Of a stretch of DNA of 40,247 nucleotides, positions 24,971 through 34,530 are shown piece by piece (within the stretch, counting starts at the first letter, position 1; each line of letters starts with the position of its first letter). The notes below the pieces were generated by a model. It was not told the origin of the DNA and ran no database searches. It worked only from the letters and a program-made list of their open reading frames with translations. The stretch covers positions 1-40,247 of the forward strand of contig CAZNEI010000023.1 of NCBI GenBank assembly GCA_964572045.1. Reading direction: 5' to 3'. Source of the DNA: CBDCKR01 sp964572045 (GTDB lineage Bacteria; Gemmatimonadota; Gemmatimonadetes; Longimicrobiales; Gaopeijiaceae). The translations under genes and the position numbers were made by a program.

Positions 24971-25144
24971 GGATTACGCATGTGGAGGCGCTGCGGACCC
25001 GCGAAGGTCCGGTCGCTGGATGCCGTTGGCCCGCGACCCGGGTGGCGCGGACCGAAGTGGACGGCCATTCCGGATTGGTGTAGTTTTTTTTGCAGCTGTC
25101 TGGCAGGTTGAGCGGCCCTCCATCCTTTGAAGGAGGCTTGACAG
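24971..25144 (+). other. fabH-dksA intergenic region with hairpin and T-run
   Basis: A 6-bp stem (CGGACC 24994-24999 with GGTCCG 25006-25011, loop CGCGAA) lies soon after fabH. Eight T residues stand at 25084-25091, but too far from this stem to form a classic terminator with it. The AT-rich run may instead be part of an upstream promoter element for the next gene. I could not place convincing -35/-10 boxes. Confidence 0.3.
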
Positions 25145-25525
25145 ATGCTCACCAAGACACAGCTCAAGCACCTCGAGGACCGGCTCATGGAGGAGCGCGC
25201 AAAGGCTCTCAGAGCACTGGGGCTCTTCGACCGAACGTCCAAGCTCGATCGGGAATCCATGGACTCGGACTTGTCGGCCTACACGGACCACATGGCCGAC
25301 CAGGGGACCGAAGCCATGGAGCGGGAGAAGGCCGCACTCTTCGCGACCAAGGAAGGCCGCTACATCTACAGGCTGGAGGAAGCACTGCGCCGGCTCTACG
25401 CCAGCCCCGAGACGTTTGGGCTGTGTCACACGTGTGGGGCCGAAGTCGGGTTCAAACGCCTCGACGCCCTGCCCCATGCCCGGTACTGCATCTCCTGCAA
25501 GCTGAAGGAAGAAACGGCCGCCTGA
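25145..25525 (+). CDS. DksA/TraR-family C4 zinc-finger protein
   Basis: A 126-residue protein with a long N-terminal coiled-coil-forming helical part (residues ~5-85) and a C-terminal C4 zinc finger (Cys94, Cys97, Cys115, Cys118: CHTCG...YCISC). DksA-type proteins enter the RNA polymerase secondary channel and modulate promoters with ppGpp. The coiled-coil tip region reads SDLSAYTDHMADQGTEAM; the DxxDxA tip of E. coli DksA is not clearly conserved, so it may be a DksA-like regulator with different properties. The ribosome site GAAGGAGG is excellent. A small hairpin (GACGG 25524-25528 with CCGTC 25533-25537) sits at the stop codon and may terminate the gene. Confidence 0.88.
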   Translation: MLTKTQLKHLEDRLMEERAKALRALGLFDRTSKLDRESMDSDLSAYTDHMADQGTEAMEREKAALFATKEGRYIYRLEEALRRLYASPETFGLCHTCGAEVGFKRLDALPHARYCISCKLKEETAA

Positions 25526-25845
25526 CGGACCGCCGTCCCAGGATGGGGATCCGTGCGGGACGGCTCGGACGGGTCCGGCTCGCCTAGGGGTCTCCGCGTC
25601 GTCACGAGGTTTCCCCGGATGTGCGTCAAGTCCCTCGCCAGCGGCTGCTCCTCGCATGATTCCTTTCCCCGGTTGGGCGAGTACGGGGGGCTCCTGCTGC
25701 CGCCGAGGAACACCTCGGGCGATGCGTGGCCCCACCGGTGACCTGCACCTCCAAGGTCCAGGAAGGCCGGCCCGTCCCGGCCGTTTGAGCCCCTCAGCGG
25801 CCTGTAACGGTCTCGACGGTTGCCTTGCCGGAGGGTTCCTCCCGC
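25526..25845. other. 320-base gap between the dksA-like gene and pyk
   Basis: No supportable gene. It begins with the small hairpin at the end of the dksA-like gene and ends with a 5-bp hairpin that includes the pyk ribosome site (25830-25842). I see no clear promoter and no RNA-gene signature. Confidence 0.4.
25830..25842 (+). promoter_or_regulatory. Hairpin enclosing the pyk ribosome-binding site
   Basis: GGAGG (25830-25834) pairs perfectly with CCTCC (25838-25842) around a GTT loop, three bases before GTG 25846. If this is the used start, the Shine-Dalgarno is held in a stem and translation would depend on its opening. Confidence 0.35.
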
Positions 25846-27327
<1,482 letters not shown>

Positions 27328-27388
27328 TGGTCCACGACCGGATCCGGGTCTCACACGCCCGCCAACCCCGCGGAAAAGATCCCACGCG

Positions 27389-28168
27389 ATGAGGCTCACG
27401 TTCTTGGGAACCGGGACCTCGTTCGGCGTGCCCGTCGTGGGATGCGACTGCCCCGCGTGCACCTCGGACGATCCGCGCGACCAGCGCACCCGGCACGGGG
27501 CGGCCCTTGAACTCGAGGGCGGCACTCTCTTGGTTGACACCCCGCCGGAGCTTCGCCTCCAGCTCTTGAGTGCCGGCATTCAGGATGTGGACGCGGTGTG
27601 GTACACGCATGCTCACGCCGATCATGTGCACGGGATTGACGATCTTCGGGCCTTCACGGCCCATCGTAGGCGCGACCTTCCCGCCTATGTGCCTCAGGAG
27701 TGCGGCGACCTCCTGAGGACCCGCTTCCGCTACATCTTCGACGAGGGGTATCGGACACCCGCCGGCACGTCCAAGCCCGAGATCCGCCTGCATCTGTTCG
27801 GCCCGGCGGAGCCGGTCACCGTCTTCGGGCATGTCTTCCATCCCTTGGCGGTCCCCCACGGACCCGTGACCGTCTACGGATTCCGGGTGGGGGACCTGGG
27901 CTACGTGACCGACGGGAAGCGCCTTCCGGAGCAGGCCATGAAGACGCTGCGCGGCGTCCGGGTGCTTGTCCTCAACGCGCTTTGGTTCGGCAGACCCCAC
28001 CCGACCCACTTCAACGTCGAGGAGGCCGTCGAAGCCGCACAGAGCGTGGGAGCGGAGCAGACCTACCTTGTGCATCTGAGTCATCGGGTTCGGCACCAAG
28101 AACTCCTCGACCGGCTTCCCCGGGGCATCCTCCCGGCTTACGACGGACTTGCCATCGACATTCCATGA
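27389..28168 (+). CDS. PhnP-like MBL-fold metallo-hydrolase
   Basis: A 259-residue metallo-beta-lactamase-fold hydrolase. The two-metal motif HAHADH is at 74-79, with later VPHGPV, VTDGKRL and HLSHR ligands. The N-terminal GCDCPAC (18-24) resembles the cysteine-rich structural zinc site of PhnP (phosphoribosyl cyclic phosphodiesterase of phosphonate breakdown). Related proteins outside phosphonate operons act on other cyclic or ester phosphates, and no phn genes are here, so the substrate is open. The stop overlaps the pgi start as ATGA. Confidence 0.88.
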   Translation: MRLTFLGTGTSFGVPVVGCDCPACTSDDPRDQRTRHGAALELEGGTLLVDTPPELRLQLLSAGIQDVDAVWYTHAHADHVHGIDDLRAFTAHRRRDLPAYVPQECGDLLRTRFRYIFDEGYRTPAGTSKPEIRLHLFGPAEPVTVFGHVFHPLAVPHGPVTVYGFRVGDLGYVTDGKRLPEQAMKTLRGVRVLVLNALWFGRPHPTHFNVEEAVEAAQSVGAEQTYLVHLSHRVRHQELLDRLPRGILPAYDGLAIDIP

Positions 28169-29562
28169 CCCCGATCACCCTCGACTACGCCAACATGCTC
28201 TCCGACAACCTCGGCGGTGAAGGGATCGGGCCCAGGCGCCTAGAGACGGACTTGGCGGAACGATTCCGGAGGGCTCACGAGGCCGTGGAGATCGGTCGAT
28301 CCGCGGGAGAGATCGGGTTCTTCGACCTTCCGTATGCCACGGAGGCCCTGGCTCGCACCCAGGAGCTGGCCGACGGCCACGGGAAGTGGTTCGAGAACGT
28401 GGTGATCGTCGGGATCGGCGGATCGGCACTCGGCGCCCGCACGCTGCGCAACGCACTGCTGGGGCCGTTGTGGAACGAGACTGATGCTAAGATGCGGGAC
28501 CACTTCCCCCGCCTCTATGTGCTCGACAATGTCGATCCCCACTTGGTGCGTGGTTTGTTGGATCGCCTCGACATTCGCCGCACGCTCTTCAACGTCGTCA
28601 GCAAGTCGGGCTCGACGGCAGAGACGATGGCGCTGTATCTGTTGGTGGAGGCCCTCTTGCTTGAGGAGGTAGGACCTGAGAGGGCCAGGGGCCATTTCGT
28701 CTTCACCACCGATCCGAGTGAGGGTCCACTTCGGGCGATTGCGGAGAAGGAGGGAATCTCTAGCCTCCCGATCCCTCGCAATGTGGGCGGTCGCTTTTCG
28801 GTGCTTTCTCCGGTCGGTCTCCTCCCGGCCGCTGTCGCTGGCATCGACACGACCGCGATGCTGGCGGGAGCCGCTCGGGCCGACGAACGCTGCCGCACGC
28901 CGATCCTGAAGGAAAACCCTGCAGGGCTCATGGCCACACTCCTGCATGCGGCGCACGAGGACTTCGGAAGGTCGATTCACGTGATGATGCCCTATTCGAG
29001 CCACCTCCGGGCATTCTCATCTTGGTTTCAGCAGCTCTGGGCGGAGTCTCTGGGAAAGGCGACCGACGTTGAGGGGAACATGGTCTACGCAGGCCCGACG
29101 CCGCTGCCCGCCGTCGGCGTTACGGACCAACACTCCCAAATGCAGCTCTTCGTGGAGGGCCCGCAGGACAAGGTCGTCGTGTTCCTCGCCATCATGAGTC
29201 ACGAGGAGCTCGGGCAACCCCGGATCGGGGAGCATCGTTCAGCCATCCAAGCGGCAGGGTACCTGGGAGGTCGCGCGCTCGGGGAGCTCCTCCATGCGGA
29301 GCGGCGCGCCACCGCCGAGACGCTACGCCAGCGCGGGCGGCCGAGCATGACGTTCGAAGTGCCGTCACTCGACGCCGAGTCGCTGGGGGAACTCTTCATG
29401 CTGATGTGCGTTGCCACCGTGTATGCGGGAGCACTATATGGCGTGAACCCCCAGGGGCAGCCGGGGGTCGAACGGGGAAAGCAGCTCACATGCGGGCTCA
29501 TGGGACGGCCGGGCCACGGGACCCCCGAGCTTCCCGATCCCGACCCGCGCTGGAGGATCTAG
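28165..29562 (+). CDS. pgi: Glucose-6-phosphate isomerase
   Basis: Interconverts glucose-6-phosphate and fructose-6-phosphate. It is 465 residues, the short form (~450) common in many bacteria. Motifs: IVGIGGSALGARTL (81-94), VSKSGSTAET (145-154), the signature WFQQLWAESLGK (287-298) and DQHSQMQLFVEGP (321-333), and the C-terminal PGVERGKQ with the catalytic lysine. ATG 28165 overlaps the upstream gene's stop by four bases; longer in-frame starts lie inside that gene and are not coding. Pairing with pyk in this block gives two glycolytic enzymes within 4 kb. Confidence 0.96.
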   Translation: MTPITLDYANMLSDNLGGEGIGPRRLETDLAERFRRAHEAVEIGRSAGEIGFFDLPYATEALARTQELADGHGKWFENVVIVGIGGSALGARTLRNALLGPLWNETDAKMRDHFPRLYVLDNVDPHLVRGLLDRLDIRRTLFNVVSKSGSTAETMALYLLVEALLLEEVGPERARGHFVFTTDPSEGPLRAIAEKEGISSLPIPRNVGGRFSVLSPVGLLPAAVAGIDTTAMLAGAARADERCRTPILKENPAGLMATLLHAAHEDFGRSIHVMMPYSSHLRAFSSWFQQLWAESLGKATDVEGNMVYAGPTPLPAVGVTDQHSQMQLFVEGPQDKVVVFLAIMSHEELGQPRIGEHRSAIQAAGYLGGRALGELLHAERRATAETLRQRGRPSMTFEVPSLDAESLGELFMLMCVATVYAGALYGVNPQGQPGVERGKQLTCGLMGRPGHGTPELPDPDPRWRI

Positions 29563-29588
29563 CGGGCTGCTTCCCGGGTCCGCTCGCT

Positions 29589-29607
29589 GGACCGGCTTGC
29601 ACGGTCC
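29589..29607 (+). terminator. Candidate stem-loop after pgi
   Basis: GGACCG (29589-29594) pairs perfectly with CGGTCC (29602-29607) around GCTTGCA, 27 bases after the pgi stop. No T-tract follows. Confidence 0.3.
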
Positions 29608-29712
29608 CCGCGTAACGTCCGGGTCCTGTGAACCGCCGCCCCGGTGCGCTATCTTCGAGCGGGCGGAGGCTTCTTTTCGTGCCGCCGAAGCAAGCACACA
29701 GGAGTAGATCCG

Positions 29713-30147
29713 ATGCGTAATCAAGGCGACGTTCCCTACGTCATCGTCGAACGAACCGGCGGCAGAAGCGTCGGCTCCTTCTTCTTGGGCGCCTTGGTGG
29801 GTGCGGGGTTGGCCCTCCTACTCGCTCCCAAGTCTGGAGAGGAAACCCAGGAGGAGATCAAGGAGAGGGCGCAAAAGCTCCGGGTCGCTGCAACAGCGAG
29901 AATGAGAGAAGCGCAGAGCACGCTCGAGGAGCGCTTGGACAGCGTGAGGGATGGCGTGCAGGCCCGTGTTGGCCTCGTTAAGGATGCCATGGAGTCGGGA
30001 CGCCAGGCCGCCCTCGAAGCTCGGAACGATCTCGAGACACGCCTTGAGCGGTCAAAGGCCGCGGCTCGCGCGGGCATCGCGTCCGCCAAGGAGATGTCTG
30101 CGGGCGAGGAGGGGGGCGCAACGTCCGAGCAGGCCACCCGGGGGTAG
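29713..30147 (+). CDS. YtxH-domain small membrane protein
   Basis: A 144-residue protein with one membrane helix (about residues 20-38: VGSFFLGALVGAGLALLLAPK) followed by SGEETQEEIKERAQ, the signature of the YtxH/gas-vesicle-GvpP-like family. The rest is a long charged helix likely to form a coiled coil (residues ~45-125), with regular Arg/Glu/Ala repeats. YtxH proteins are general-stress proteins of unclear function in Bacillus. ATG 29713 has CAGGAG eight bases upstream. A weak promoter-like TGTGAA (29627-29632) and TATCTT (29650-29655) with a 17-nt spacer precedes it, so it may be transcribed alone. Confidence 0.82.
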   Translation: MRNQGDVPYVIVERTGGRSVGSFFLGALVGAGLALLLAPKSGEETQEEIKERAQKLRVAATARMREAQSTLEERLDSVRDGVQARVGLVKDAMESGRQAALEARNDLETRLERSKAAARAGIASAKEMSAGEEGGATSEQATRG

Positions 30148-30736
30148 TACGATGACGCGGGAGCTCGGTGTCCGGAGCCGGTAAGGGGGCTCCGCCCGGC
30201 GAATCTCCGTGTGGCTCCTGGGCGAGTCCTTGGCTCCGCGTGCGGTGGAGGCGCAGGAGAACCGCCTGCCGCTCGCGTCCGTACCCTCGACCGCACCCCT
30301 ACCCATAACCTACGCCGGCCCTTTCCGGGACGATGCGCTGTCGACCGAGCGAGCCCCGCGGACGACCGGATCGGGGCACCGCGGGAGTCTCACCCCCTCG
30401 CGGCTGTCGCGATCTTGCTCTTCGCCCCGGGGTCCTCGTGGACAGGCCAGCCGGGGCGACCGCATGTCGCGACCTGGCGCTCCAGATGCCGGGGGACGAC
30501 CCTTCTCGTCTCCGCAGGTCGCACACCACGGCCGCGGGAGGACGGTGGAGCACGCGCCAGGATTCCCGCTCCACGCACGGATCTCTGGCCGCGCCCCCCT
30601 GGCGGCCTCTGCTGGGTCCATTGCGCCGCGGTAGTGGTTATTTTGTCTGGGAAGATCGCCTGGGTTCGACGATGTGAAGGACGCGGTAGGCGGTAACGGA
30701 CCGCTGCCCCGCGGAGATCCTCATGAGCCTCGACAC
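30148..30736. other. 589-base gap upstream of smpB
   Basis: Frames of up to ~160 codons are open on the plus strand but encode Arg/Pro/Gly-rich sequence with no domain; I do not call a gene. I looked for tmRNA (ssrA), which sometimes lies beside smpB, and did not find its ends. Near 30682-30713 a nested stem-loop forms just before the smpB leader: CGCGG (30682-30686) with CCGCG (30709-30713), enclosing GCGGT (30690-30694) with ACCGC (30700-30704). Confidence 0.4.
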
Positions 30737-30740
30737 GTGA
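30723..30740 (+). CDS. Possible five-codon leader overlapping the smpB start
   Basis: ATG at 30723, preceded by GGAG (30713-30716) with six bases between, reads five codons (M-S-L-D-T) and ends at TGA 30738-30740. That stop overlaps the smpB start codon GTG 30737-30739 as GTGA. smpB itself lacks a ribosome site at normal distance, so ribosomes may load on this mini-frame and restart at smpB. The upstream nested stem includes the first G of the ribosome site. Too short for any protein evidence; it rests on position alone. Confidence 0.3.
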   Translation: MSLDT

Positions 30741-31201
30741 GCGGGCAAGACCCACGAAGAGTCGTGGGGCGAAATCGCAGGGCTTCACGCGACTTTGAGC
30801 TACTGGACACGTACGAGGCCGGGATCGTGCTCACAGGCCCCGAGGTAAAGTCCCTTCGGGCGGGTCAGGTGGCCTTCCGTGACTCGTTTGCACGCATCGA
30901 GAACGGCGAGGCTTGGCTCTACAGCCTCCACATCGCTCCATACGCACAGGCCAACCGAGCCAATGCCGATCCGGAGCGGATGCGCAAGCTTCTTCTCCGA
31001 CGAGAGGAGATTCGGCGCCTTGCGGGAAAGATCGAAGGAAAGGGACTCACGCTCGTTCCCCTGGAGGTCTACTTCCGAAGGGGCTACGCTAAGGTGACGC
31101 TCGCCGTGGCACGCGGTCGACGTCGGTACGACAAGCGCGAGAAGCTCACGCGCAAAACGCAGGATCGAGAGGCGCGGAGAGCCATGCACAAGCACCGGTG
31201 A
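30737..31201 (+). CDS. smpB: SsrA-binding protein SmpB
   Basis: Binds tmRNA and brings it to stalled ribosomes for trans-translation. From GTG 30737 it is 154 residues, the normal length. Motifs: FELLDTYEAGIVLTGPEVKS, RAGQVAFRDSF, the YSLHIAPY segment, and the C-terminal KREKLTRKTQDREARRAM leading to the flexible tail needed inside the ribosome A site. The upstream in-frame GTG at 30674 would add 21 unrelated residues. The stop overlaps the amidase start as GTGA. Confidence 0.95.
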   Translation: MSGQDPRRVVGRNRRASRDFELLDTYEAGIVLTGPEVKSLRAGQVAFRDSFARIENGEAWLYSLHIAPYAQANRANADPERMRKLLLRREEIRRLAGKIEGKGLTLVPLEVYFRRGYAKVTLAVARGRRRYDKREKLTRKTQDREARRAMHKHR

Positions 31202-32517
31202 TCGGCGGAATGAAGTCTCGCAAATCGGGCCGGCAGGCCGCGCTCTGGGTGGCCGCAATCGTGTGGTCGTGCGTCGTCGTCGAGGCTCGTGGGCAGGAGC
31301 CGTTGACGATACGCGGACCCGACGGCGCGACGGCATTGCTCCCCATCGACCGCACACACGGCTACGCTGCCGTCCGTTGGCAGGGGCTGGAGCGTCTGGG
31401 GTGGGTGGTAGAGGCGAGTGACTCGACGTTGCGAGCCACGACAGCCGACGGGGGGGCGGTGGTGGAGTTCACCCTCGGCAATCCGCTCTTCCGGTGGAGT
31501 GACGATGTGCTCCAACTCGTCGACGTGCCCTATATGGAGCGCGGGTCCGCCTACGTGCCCCTGCAGTTCGTCCTGGATTTCCTTCCCGTCAGACTGGGCG
31601 ACGGGTACGCCTACTCTGAGGGAGGCCGTGTGTTGGAGATCCGTGACCGGGCTTTGTGGGCACAGGGACCGAGCTCGGTGGAGGCCGGCCCGAGAACGGG
31701 GCAAGCCGAACCGTCTCCCCTTGGACGTAGCGATGTGCCGGCCCCGGTGGAGGAAGCATCCGAGGCCTCCGAAGCTCGATCCGAGACGCGAGTGGTGGTC
31801 ATCGACCCGGGGCACGGCGGGAGGGACCCAGGCTCGATCGGACCCGGCGGTCGGCGGGAGAAAGACGTTGCGCTCGCCGTCGGTCGTGCGCTTGCGCGGG
31901 AACTCAGCGGGGACGAGACCCTGGAGATCCACCTGACACGAGACCGCGATCGACTGGTTCCAATCTGGGAGCGCGGAGAGATGGCGACTCGGTGGAAGGG
32001 GGAGCGTCCTGGCGTCTTCGTGTCCATCCACGCAAACGCTCTTCCCGGCCAACCCTCCGTTCGCGGATTCGAGACGTACTTTCTCTCCGAGGCTCGCACG
32101 GAGCACGAGCGGCGCGTCGCGGCCAATGAGAACGCGCCCCTTCGGATGGAGGGTGGGGTTGAGGGGCTCGAAGAAGGGGCGGAAGGAGATCTGGGATTCA
32201 TTCTTAGGGAGCTCCGCAACCTCGATCATCAGCATTGGTCGTCGCTCTTGGCTGACGGGGTGCAGAGAGAGCTGGAAACGATCCATCCCGGCCCGAGTCG
32301 GGGGGTCAAGCAGGGCCCGTTTGCGGTCATAACAAACGCGCTCATGCCGGCGGTGCTGGTCGAGTTGGGCTTTCTCACGAACCGCGACGAAGAGCGGATC
32401 CTCTCACAGGACGAGTTCCAAACGAGGCTCGCGGGGGCATTGGCGCGTGCTATCCGCGACTTCTTCGACCGCTACCCTCCCGGACAGGCGGAGAGCCCAC
32501 CGGGCCCGCGACCGTGA
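31198..32517 (+). CDS. N-acetylmuramoyl-L-alanine amidase (Amidase_3)
   Basis: Periplasmic zinc hydrolase that cuts the amide between MurNAc and the stem peptide, used in cell separation and murein turnover. It is 439 residues. A signal peptide spans about residues 5-32; an ATG at 31210 (residue 5) is an alternative start. Residues ~35-150 form a beta-rich domain like the copper-amine-oxidase N-terminal-like domain (GSAYVPLQFVLDFLP) often attached to such amidases. After an acidic linker the catalytic domain starts at VVVIDPGHGGRDPGS; zinc ligands His206, Glu221 and His278 (VSIHAN) and the catalytic Glu in PAVLVELGFLTN are visible. It links functionally with murQ-anmK at the left end, but not physically. 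A perfect hairpin (CGGCCC 32521-32526 with GGGCCG 32530-32535) follows the stop. Confidence 0.92.
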   Translation: MIGGMKSRKSGRQAALWVAAIVWSCVVVEARGQEPLTIRGPDGATALLPIDRTHGYAAVRWQGLERLGWVVEASDSTLRATTADGGAVVEFTLGNPLFRWSDDVLQLVDVPYMERGSAYVPLQFVLDFLPVRLGDGYAYSEGGRVLEIRDRALWAQGPSSVEAGPRTGQAEPSPLGRSDVPAPVEEASEASEARSETRVVVIDPGHGGRDPGSIGPGGRREKDVALAVGRALARELSGDETLEIHLTRDRDRLVPIWERGEMATRWKGERPGVFVSIHANALPGQPSVRGFETYFLSEARTEHERRVAANENAPLRMEGGVEGLEEGAEGDLGFILRELRNLDHQHWSSLLADGVQRELETIHPGPSRGVKQGPFAVITNALMPAVLVELGFLTNRDEERILSQDEFQTRLAGALARAIRDFFDRYPPGQAESPPGPRP

Positions 32518-32520
32518 GAC

Positions 32521-32535
32521 CGGCCCCTCGGGCCG
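32521..32535 (+). terminator. Candidate stem-loop after the amidase gene
   Basis: CGGCCC pairs perfectly with GGGCCG around a CTC loop, four bases after the amidase stop. A C-rich stretch follows rather than T residues. It marks the end of the smpB-amidase unit at best. Confidence 0.3.
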
Positions 32536-32689
32536 CGCCCCCCATTCCGTCCGGATACGTGTTGAGACCTGTAGCGGGCCCCGATGTCCCCTCAGTTGGA
32601 CAGGGCTTCTCACGGACACCCCCGCCCCACTCTTGCGTGTCACGCCCTTCAGGGCAGAGCGAGTGACTCGACGACCCCGACCAGGCTAC

Positions 32690-32706
32690 GCTAGACTTAA
32701 ACTAGC
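32690..32706 (+). promoter_or_regulatory. Inverted repeat / -10-like element upstream of pyrD
   Basis: GCTAG (32690-32694) and CTAGC (32702-32706) flank ACTTAAA in a small AT-rich patch. TAGACT (32692-32697) could be a -10 box, giving a start near the in-frame GTG 32709; if so, the message would be nearly leaderless from that codon. No good -35 is visible. It may equally be an operator. Confidence 0.25.
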
Positions 32707-32765
32707 TCGTGGCTCGTCGACTCCCTCAGGGGGACGACCGAACGGGTGATCTCAGCGACGGGCAG

Positions 32766-33716
32766 ATGCGACTGAGCCAGACAGTCTTCGGAGCGCACTT
32801 CAAGAACCCGATTCTCTTGGCTTCCGGCACGTGCGGCTTCGGCGAGGAGCTGCACGAGGTTCTCGATCTCGACGCTCTTGGAGGCATCGTTACGAAATCC
32901 GTGACTTTGGAGCCTCGCTCCGGGAATCCTCCACCGCGGGTCGCTGAGGCCGGCAACGCAATGCTGAACTCGATCGGCCTCGCCAACCCCGGGCTTGAGA
33001 GGGTCTGCGCCGAGAAGTTGCCTTGGATCGAGGAGCATCTGTCCGGGATCCAAGTCTTCGTCAGTGTTGCCGGGCACGCGGCGGCCGAGTACTGGCGCGT
33101 CATCGAAGGACTCGAGGCCGCCGGGGGCTTCCGGGGTTACGAGCTCAACCTCTCGTGCCCCAACGACAGCCGCCTCGAGGGCCTCCCCTTCGCGCTCGAT
33201 CCCAAAGCCCTCCACGAGGTCGTGAGCGGAGCGCGGCGGTTGACCAGCCGTCCCCTTCTCGTCAAGCTCGCGCCGAACGTTCCTGACATCGCGGCCGTGG
33301 CCGAGGCGGCCGAAAGCGCCGGAGCCGACGGAATCACATTGGTGAACACGATGCCTGGGCTGATCATCGACGTCGAGCACCGGACAGCCGTGCTCGGGGC
33401 CGGTCCGGGTGGGCTTTCTGGGCCGGCCATCCGCTCCGTGGGCGTGTACGCCGTGTACCGCGCGAGCCGCAGGACCTCGGTTCCCCTGGTAGGAGCGGGC
33501 GGGATTACGGTTGCCGACGACGCGCTCCAGTACATCTTGGCCGGTGCTTCCCTAGTTCAGATCGGGACGGCCACGTTCGCTGATCCCAGGGTGGCCGAGC
33601 GCGTGGCGAAAGACCTCCTCGCCTACTCCCCTCCCGGCATCGACAACATTCAGGACCTCGTCGGCGCTTTCGGGGGGGAGCGAAAGGCCGTTGGGAGCCT
33701 GTCGAGAAGGAGTTGA
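32766..33716 (+). CDS. pyrD: Dihydroorotate dehydrogenase, class 1
   Basis: FMN enzyme oxidising dihydroorotate to orotate in pyrimidine synthesis. From ATG 32766 it is 316 residues; a GTG at 32709 would add 19 residues that do not resemble the family. FGAHFKNPILLASGTCGFG opens the barrel; SVTLEPRSGNPPPR and MLNSIGLANPG are class 1B hallmarks; Cys131 in NLSCPN is the class 1 catalytic base (class 2 has Ser). VGAGGI and GASLVQIGTA bind the FMN phosphate. Class 1B normally needs PyrK, whose gene is not adjacent. pyrF follows after two bases. Confidence 0.94.
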   Translation: MRLSQTVFGAHFKNPILLASGTCGFGEELHEVLDLDALGGIVTKSVTLEPRSGNPPPRVAEAGNAMLNSIGLANPGLERVCAEKLPWIEEHLSGIQVFVSVAGHAAAEYWRVIEGLEAAGGFRGYELNLSCPNDSRLEGLPFALDPKALHEVVSGARRLTSRPLLVKLAPNVPDIAAVAEAAESAGADGITLVNTMPGLIIDVEHRTAVLGAGPGGLSGPAIRSVGVYAVYRASRRTSVPLVGAGGITVADDALQYILAGASLVQIGTATFADPRVAERVAKDLLAYSPPGIDNIQDLVGAFGGERKAVGSLSRRS

Positions 33717-33718
33717 TC

Positions 33719-34435
33719 ATGGCCGAAGTCATCGTAGCGCTCGACTACCCGACCGGTGACGAGGCGCTGGCTTTGGTGGACTCCCTCGGCCCCGGAGGAG
33801 TCTTCTACAAGGTGGGCCTCGAACTCTTCTCGAGGGAGGGTCCTGACATCGTAGAAGAGCTGGTCAAGCGAGGCCACAGGGTCTTTCTCGACCTCAAGCT
33901 TCACGACATTCCGAACACGGTGGCGAGGACGGTGGCTGCGGCGTGTGAATTCAATGTGGACTTCGTGACGGTTCACGCGACGGGCGGCGTGCCAATGATG
34001 ACAGCGGCCGCGAAGACTGCCGGTGGCGACCTCACGCTCCTTGCCGTGACGGTTCTCACTTCCCTGACCAGGCCCGACCTCGAGGTTGCTTGGGGCCGCG
34101 AGCTGGACTCGATCCCGGACGAAGTCGAGCGATTGGCGAGGCTCGCGAGGGGGGCCGGTGTCAGGGGAGTCGTGACGCCGGCCCAGGGGGCTCGCGCACT
34201 CAGACGGCGGGTGGGATCGGACCTTGTGGTGGTCACACCGGGAATCCGGATCGGCGGGGATGATCCTCACGACCAGGCACACGTCACCACGCCAGCCGAC
34301 GCGACTAGAGCCGGGGCTGACTATCTGGTAGTGGGACGGTCCATCACGAGGGCCCAGGACCCGGGTGCGGCGCTTGCGCAGGTGCGTAGCGAAATGCAGA
34401 TCGCAGTGCAAGGCTCTTCGGAGCCGAAGGCTTGA
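33719..34435 (+). CDS. pyrF: Orotidine 5'-phosphate decarboxylase
   Basis: Catalyses the last step of UMP synthesis, OMP to UMP. It is 238 residues from ATG 33719, which has AAGGAG six bases upstream; a TTG six bases earlier is less likely. The catalytic motif FLDLKLHDIPNT (56-67) includes the Asp-Lys-Asp charge network (Asp58, Lys60, Asp63). VVTPGIR and YLVVGRSIT are the usual phosphate-binding motifs. It is co-transcribed with pyrD. Confidence 0.96.
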   Translation: MAEVIVALDYPTGDEALALVDSLGPGGVFYKVGLELFSREGPDIVEELVKRGHRVFLDLKLHDIPNTVARTVAAACEFNVDFVTVHATGGVPMMTAAAKTAGGDLTLLAVTVLTSLTRPDLEVAWGRELDSIPDEVERLARLARGAGVRGVVTPAQGARALRRRVGSDLVVVTPGIRIGGDDPHDQAHVTTPADATRAGADYLVVGRSITRAQDPGAALAQVRSEMQIAVQGSSEPKA

Positions 34436-34530
34436 GCTCTATTCCTGAAACACCTCACTGACTGCGGACGCGTCCCCGCGCTCGGAATCCACACGACGAG
34501 AGACCACGAACTCATACATCACGGTGGTGC

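Noticed and set aside
25084..25091. T-run as an intrinsic terminator of fabH
   Set aside because: No good stem lies directly before the Ts; the nearest clear stem ends more than 70 bases upstream.
30148..30736. tmRNA (ssrA) beside smpB, or a ~160-residue protein
   Set aside because: No tRNA-like ends or tag frame could be found, and the open frames give Arg/Pro/Gly-rich sequence with no domain.
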